A DNA stretch of 16,905 nucleotides, taken from contig JBICIE010000241.1 in the NCBI GenBank assembly GCA_043101635.1, forward strand, positions 1 through 16,905, read 5' to 3'. This DNA is from CAYMJK01 sp043101635. GTDB lineage: Bacteria; Planctomycetota; Phycisphaerae; Phycisphaerales; UBA1924. A program made the translations under genes and the position numbers. Below the pieces are notes generated by a model that saw nothing but the letters and a program-made list of their open reading frames with translations, had not been told where the DNA came from and made no database searches. Positions 13,858-16,905 of the stretch are shown here, piece after piece (position 1 is the stretch's first letter; each line of letters begins with the position of its first letter).

Positions 13858-14472
13858 ATGATCGCCCGCACCCTTCGCCCCGCCCGGACCGCTCTCTCGC
13901 TCCTGCTCGGCGCCTGCCTGCTGATCCCCGCCTGCGCCAAGGAATGGGATATCGACCGGCGCGACCCCGATGAGACCATCGACCTCGACTACGACTTCAA
14001 CGCGGCCGATGCCCGCATGACCGCCCGCGCCATGACGGCCGACATCCTCTCCAAGCCCTGGCTGGATGAGTGGATGGCCAATCACGAGGGTCAGCGCCCG
14101 CTGGTCGTCGTCGGCAACGTCCGCAACGAGACCGATGAGTACATCGAGACCGGCCTGTTCACCAACCCGATCCAGGAAGAGCTGCTGAACTCCGGGCGCA
14201 TCCGCGTCAAGGCCCAGCGCGAGCTGCGCGAGGAGCTGCGCGAGGAGCGGCTCGACATCGACTTCAACGACCCGGCCTCGGTCAAGGCCGCGGCGATGGA
14301 GGTCAACGCCGACCTGATCCTGCTGGGCGTGATGAACTACGACCGCCAGAAGGCCAAGAGCGGCAACAAGCTGGTGCAGTACTACCAGGTGACGCTGGAA
14401 CTGGTCAACCTGGAGACGGCCGAGAAGGTCTGGATCTACAACCACCCGATCCAGAAGCTGGCGCGGCGGTAG
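13858..14472 (+). CDS. lpoB: LpoB-like lipoprotein (penicillin-binding-protein activator family)
   Basis: A 204-aa protein with a hydrophobic signal (residues 11-25) and a probable lipidation Cys26 (context LLIPAC; Cys20 in LLGAC is an alternative). The body resembles LpoB: AADARMTARAMTADILSKPWL (about 49-69), a PLVVVGNVRNETDEYIETGL core (about 81-100), FTNPIQEELLNSGRIRV, ADLILLGVMNY, and a final strand ending VWIYNHPIQKLARR. In enterobacteria LpoB is an outer-membrane lipoprotein that reaches through the periplasm to stimulate the bifunctional penicillin-binding protein PBP1B; in planctomycetes the target is unknown. GGAG lies seven bases before ATG 13858, and only three bases separate it from the upstream lipoprotein stop. 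A highly charged helix (RELREELREERLD, about 121-133) sits in the middle. Confidence 0.75.
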   Translation: MIARTLRPARTALSLLLGACLLIPACAKEWDIDRRDPDETIDLDYDFNAADARMTARAMTADILSKPWLDEWMANHEGQRPLVVVGNVRNETDEYIETGLFTNPIQEELLNSGRIRVKAQRELREELREERLDIDFNDPASVKAAAMEVNADLILLGVMNYDRQKAKSGNKLVQYYQVTLELVNLETAEKVWIYNHPIQKLARR

Positions 14473-14520
14473 CAGTCCGCGGCAACAGGTCCGCGCTGCC
14501 GTGCGAACAGTGGGGCGGAG

Positions 14521-14551
14521 GGGCGGAAGCGCTGTTCCGCCCGGGAGGCGG
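14521..14551 (+). promoter_or_regulatory. Mutually exclusive hairpins around the ribosome site of the second propeller gene
   Basis: GGGCGGAA (14521-14528) pairs perfectly with TTCCGCCC (14535-14542) around a six-base loop. Alternatively CCGCC (14537-14541) pairs with GGCGG (14547-14551), hiding the GGAGG ribosome site (14544-14548). Only one can form at a time. It could be a translational switch, or a terminator without T-run for the lpoB operon; high GC makes chance pairing possible. Confidence 0.3.
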
Positions 14552-14556
14552 GTTCG

Positions 14557-15966
14557 ATGCGCCTCGCACAGAGGCTCGTGGTCGGGACCGTATTGACGAC
14601 GCTGACGGCGCCTGTGTTGGCCCAGTGCCGGCCGCAGCGGGTGTCCTCGCCGACGCCCTACGACTTCGCGAAGTTTGGGGAGGCGGTTCAGGCCGTCGGG
14701 GATGTCGCCGTCATCGGGGACCGTAGCGATCACCTGCACTGTCCCGGCTACGAGTGCCAGAGCGGGGCGGTCCATGTCTTCCATCTCGTGGAAGGCGCCT
14801 GGACGCTCGACCGGACGGTCTACTCCTCGCGCATCTCCGAACTCGACACGTTCGGACGGGCGATCTCATTCGACGGCGTGCGATTCGTGGCATCGTCGCC
14901 CGGCGAGGACATCGCCGCAACCGACTCGGGCGCCGTGTACATCTTCGCGCACGATGGCGGCGGGTGGCGCGAGGTCGCCGAGGTGCTGCCGCCCGACCCC
15001 GTCTTCCTGCACAGCTTCGGCATGGCCGTCGCGCTGCGCGGCGACACGCTCGTGGTCGGGGCGCCGATCCGCTCCGTCTCCGGCATGCGGGCGGGCGCAG
15101 CGTACATCTACATCGAAGACGATGGCCGGTGGGTCTTCAAGCAGATGCTTGCGGCGCCGGACCCGATGGCCGGCGCCGAGTTCGGCCACGCGATAGCGCT
15201 GAATAGCGATTGGCTGATGGTCAGCGCGCGGCTGGATGAGGAGAAGGGCCCCGCTGCCGGCGCCGTTTACATCTACCGTCGTCAGCCGCCCGGCGCCTAC
15301 GAACTGCATCGCAAGCTCACCGCGCCGGGCGATCCGGATAGCCCGGTGTTCGGTGACTCGCTTGATCTGCATGGGACAACCCTCGCGGTCGGCGCCTCGT
15401 CGGTCGACGGCGTGACGGCTGCGCAGGGCGGCGTGTACGTATTCGAGTTTGAGGGCGGAAACTGGGTGGACAAGGCGCTGCTCCAGCACGGCGACCCGCA
15501 GGGCGCCGACGCCCTCGGGGCATCGGTCTCACTTGCGGGCGACGTGATCGTCGCCGGGGCCTTCCGGTACGATGACGCGGGCGTGTTCGGGCTCGAGGGC
15601 GCCGCGTACGCCTTCCGACGCCGCTCGGACGGGTCTTGGAGCAAGGCCACTCGCCTGTGGCCCGCGGCCGACACGCTCGAGTTCGGCAGGGCCATCGCCA
15701 CGGATGGCGCCAGCGCCATCGTGGGCTCGCCCAACGACTCGACCGGCATCGGCTTCCAGAACGGCGCTGCGCACCTCTTCGACCTCGGCTGCACCCTCTG
15801 CCGCGTCGATCTCGATGGCGATGGCGCGCTGACCCTGTTCGACTTCCTGAGGTTCTTCAACCTCTTCGCCGGCGGCGACCTCGCCGCCGATTTCGATGGC
15901 GATGGCCAGCTCACCCTCTCCGACTTCCTCACCTTCCAGAACGAGTTCGCCGCAGGGTGTAGCTAA
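14557..15966 (+). CDS. Secreted FG-GAP-like propeller with GC-type dockerin tail (paralogue of 6777-8174)
   Basis: A 469-aa exported protein with the same plan as the gene at 6777: signal peptide (MRLAQRLVVGTVLTTLTAPVLAQ), then QCRPQRVSSPTP directly after cleavage as in the paralogue, seven FG-GAP-like repeats (FGEAVQAVGDVAVIG, FGRAISFDGVRFVAS, FGMAVALRGDTLVVG, FGHAIALNSDWLMVS, FGDSLDLHGTTLAVG, LGASVSLAGDVIVAG, FGRAIATDGASAIVG), and a terminal dockerin pair (DLDGDGALTLFD, DFDGDGQLTLSD) ending FAAGCS. Both calcium loops have Asp at positions 1, 3, 5 and 12, so they are more canonical than those of the other copy. About half the residues match by eye. ATG 14557 has GGGAGG eight bases upstream. 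It follows the LpoB-like gene by 84 bp, with possible regulatory hairpins. Probably a cell-surface or extracellular protein; ligand unknown. Confidence 0.85.
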   Translation: MRLAQRLVVGTVLTTLTAPVLAQCRPQRVSSPTPYDFAKFGEAVQAVGDVAVIGDRSDHLHCPGYECQSGAVHVFHLVEGAWTLDRTVYSSRISELDTFGRAISFDGVRFVASSPGEDIAATDSGAVYIFAHDGGGWREVAEVLPPDPVFLHSFGMAVALRGDTLVVGAPIRSVSGMRAGAAYIYIEDDGRWVFKQMLAAPDPMAGAEFGHAIALNSDWLMVSARLDEEKGPAAGAVYIYRRQPPGAYELHRKLTAPGDPDSPVFGDSLDLHGTTLAVGASSVDGVTAAQGGVYVFEFEGGNWVDKALLQHGDPQGADALGASVSLAGDVIVAGAFRYDDAGVFGLEGAAYAFRRRSDGSWSKATRLWPAADTLEFGRAIATDGASAIVGSPNDSTGIGFQNGAAHLFDLGCTLCRVDLDGDGALTLFDFLRFFNLFAGGDLAADFDGDGQLTLSDFLTFQNEFAAGCS

Positions 15967-16126
15967 GGAACCCAGCCGCGCCAGCGGCGGGCACAGCGGT
16001 CGCCCATCCGCCCAGACGCCCGTGCCGCCAACCCACGCTCGTTGCCGCCCGCATCCACCCGATCCGCGCGCGCAAACCCGTCCCGCCGCCCATGGGTAGA
16101 CAGACACCCATTCTCAGGGCCGCATC
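15967..16126. other. Intergenic region, no gene seen
   Basis: 160 bp. It has a short GCCGC/GCGGC stem (15975-15988) just after the propeller stop with no T-run, and near its end the hairpin and TAGACA hexamer described separately. The + strand is C-rich. No convincing ORF or RNA gene. Confidence 0.5.
16092..16111 (+). promoter_or_regulatory. Hairpin and -10-like hexamer before the Ala/Pro-rich gene
   Basis: ATGGGT (16092-16097) and ACCCAT (16106-16111) form a perfect 6-bp inverted repeat around an 8-base loop that contains a duplicated AGAC. The loop region also carries TAGACA (16097-16102), similar to the TAGACT -10 hexamers elsewhere. It may be a promoter with an overlapping operator. No -35 found. 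Confidence 0.3.
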
Positions 16127-16780
16127 ATGACCACACTCGCCACCCCAAAACACCCCCTCCGCAGCGCCAGCAGCCCTGCTCTCCCCGCCCATGACTCGGC
16201 CGACGGCGCCGCGCTCCCCCTCGACCTGCACGCCCTGCGCGCGCACCGCAGACACGATCCCGCGCAGGACCGCGAAGAATCTTCGTCCCCTGCGCGAGAA
16301 TTGTCCCCTCCTCCGGATGCCGCATGCCGGGCGCCGGATGCCGCCCCCCGCGCTCCCTCCCTCGCACCCCACATCGACCCTGACCTCCTCCTCCTCGACT
16401 ACCACCAGTCGCAGAACCACCACGAACTCGCCCGCAAGCACGACCTCGATCTCGACGCCCTCCTCGCCTGGGCCGCCCATCCCGACACGCAGCACGCGCT
16501 CGACCGCCTCCGCGCCTTCAACGCGCGACGGGCCGAGGACATCCGCGCTCACAACGCCGCCGCCGCGGCAGCCGCCCTCGGCAACCTCGTCCGCTCCCCT
16601 CTCGACGCCGGCGACTACACCACCGAGTCCCACCTCATCCGCGCCATGGAAACCGTCCTCCGCGCTGCCCTCGCCATCCTCACGCCGATCGAACGCGCCA
16701 AGTCCTTCGCCCGAACCCTCTCCCTCCGCCGCGCCATCGCCGCCCTGAGCCCCCGCCGCCGCAACGTGCCACTTCTATGA
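16127..16780 (+). CDS. Ala/Pro-rich protein with HTH-like segment, unrecognised (217 aa)
   Basis: I do not recognise this protein. Residues 1-83 are low-complexity (Ala, Pro, Ser, Arg) and probably disordered. Residues about 84-185 are helical and look structured: PDLLLLDYHQSQNHHELARKH is followed by DLDLDALLAWAAHPDTQHAL, which resembles a small helix-turn-helix as in terminase-small-subunit or transposase-like DNA-binding domains, then a long helix with ARRAEDIRAHNAAAAAAALG and a final segment RAMETVLRAALAILTPIERA. No signal peptide or membrane segment. ATG 16127 is preceded only by a weak AGGG. Leucine is coded almost only by CTC in the structured half, and the strand is unusually C-rich compared with neighbouring genes, hinting at a different history. 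The ATGA overlap with the next ORF suggests coupling. Confidence 0.6.
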   Translation: MTTLATPKHPLRSASSPALPAHDSADGAALPLDLHALRAHRRHDPAQDREESSSPARELSPPPDAACRAPDAAPRAPSLAPHIDPDLLLLDYHQSQNHHELARKHDLDLDALLAWAAHPDTQHALDRLRAFNARRAEDIRAHNAAAAAAALGNLVRSPLDAGDYTTESHLIRAMETVLRAALAILTPIERAKSFARTLSLRRAIAALSPRRRNVPLL

Positions 16781-16905
16781 AGACCTGCGTTTTGTCAAGG
16801 CGGTTTGGGGATCCCAGACTTCTATTCGAGCGAACGCCGGTGGCGTTGCCCATGTGGGTGGTTCGAGCGAAGCAGGCGGCGGCCCCATCTGACGCCGAGC
16901 TGTGA
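16777..16905 (+). CDS. Small ORF (42 aa) overlapping the previous stop, unrecognised
   Basis: ATG 16777 overlaps the previous gene's TGA (ATGA), and the frame runs to TGA at 16903-16905, the last bases of the window. The product begins MKTCVLSRRFGDPRLLFERT and ends AKQAAAPSDAEL. It shows no signal peptide or known domain. The DNA is full of short palindromes and a repeated TTCGAGCGAA, so this may be a dispersed repeat that happens to stay open rather than a functional gene. The ATGA overlap is the main argument for translation. Confidence 0.4.
   Translation: MKTCVLSRRFGDPRLLFERTPVALPMWVVRAKQAAAPSDAEL
16806..16871. repeat. Palindrome-rich segment with duplicated TTCGAGCGAA
   Basis: In order: TGGG-gat-CCCA (16806-16816), TTCG-ag-CGAA (16825-16834), AACGCC-ggt-GGCGTT (16833-16847), CCCA-tg-TGGG (16849-16858), and TTCG-ag-CGAA again (16862-16871). 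Five short inverted repeats in 66 bp, one of them duplicated 37 bp apart. Candidate REP-like or protein-binding repeat. Confidence 0.5.

Noticed and set aside
13087..14784. 565-codon open frame on the - strand opposite the COG3014-like/LpoB-like genes
   Set aside because: It spans two clear + strand genes and an intergenic gap. The product is a low-complexity Gly/Asp/Val-rich shadow typical of high-GC DNA.
15975..15988. GCCGC/GCGGC stem after the second propeller gene as a terminator
   Set aside because: Only five base pairs and no T-run follows.

Overview
The window is about 17 kb of high-GC bacterial DNA, densely coded on both strands. It most likely comes from a planctomycete of the Phycisphaerae. 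The main clue is two secreted proteins that end in a pair of EF-hand-like loops followed by a terminal Ala-Ala-Gly-Cys-Ser tail, the 'GC-type dockerin' ending I associate with that class. A third secreted protein carries a more ordinary dockerin-like pair. The taxonomic call is inference; no rRNA or marker gene is present.

Left part (1-4850, + strand): a small putative membrane protein (89-304), then a probable two-gene operon of a secretin-family outer-membrane channel protein (584-3475) and a TPR-repeat probable lipoprotein (3520-4782). The operon is closed by a textbook intrinsic terminator (4816-4848). The secretin is unusual: it carries a second copy of its N-terminal STN-type domain far downstream, at the end of a long Ala/Pro-rich C-terminal extension.

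Middle part (4907-12479): a secreted dockerin-bearing protein on the - strand (4907-6619) is divergent from a seven-bladed FG-GAP-like propeller with a GC-type dockerin (6777-8174). The propeller gene converges on recJ (8199-9968, -). recJ is divergent from an operon of a PduO-type cobalamin adenosyltransferase (10077-10685) and a membrane-bound SpoIIE/RsbU-type serine phosphatase (10682-12184) that overlap by 4 nt. The phosphatase converges, with an 11-bp overlap, on a small MazG-type pyrophosphohydrolase (12174-12479, -).

Right part (12538-16905, + strand): a lipoprotein resembling COG3014 and an LpoB-like lipoprotein (12538-14472) form a pair. A paralogue of the first propeller/dockerin protein follows (14557-15966). 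Then come an unrecognised Ala/Pro-rich protein with an HTH-like patch (16127-16780) and a 42-residue ORF (16777-16905) in a palindrome-rich tail.

Regulatory reading: all three divergent intergenic regions contain -10-like hexamers. Two of them hold the near-symmetric heptamer TAGACTA, which reads as a -10 on both strands. Two + strand promoters share TTTGTGG directly before the -10, an extended -10. The MazG/COG3014-like pair looks leaderless in both directions. I see no tRNA, rRNA, CRISPR array, insertion sequence or phage module. The most novel items are the secretin with STN domains at both ends, the dockerin-bearing propeller paralogues with no cohesin nearby, and the symmetric divergent promoters.
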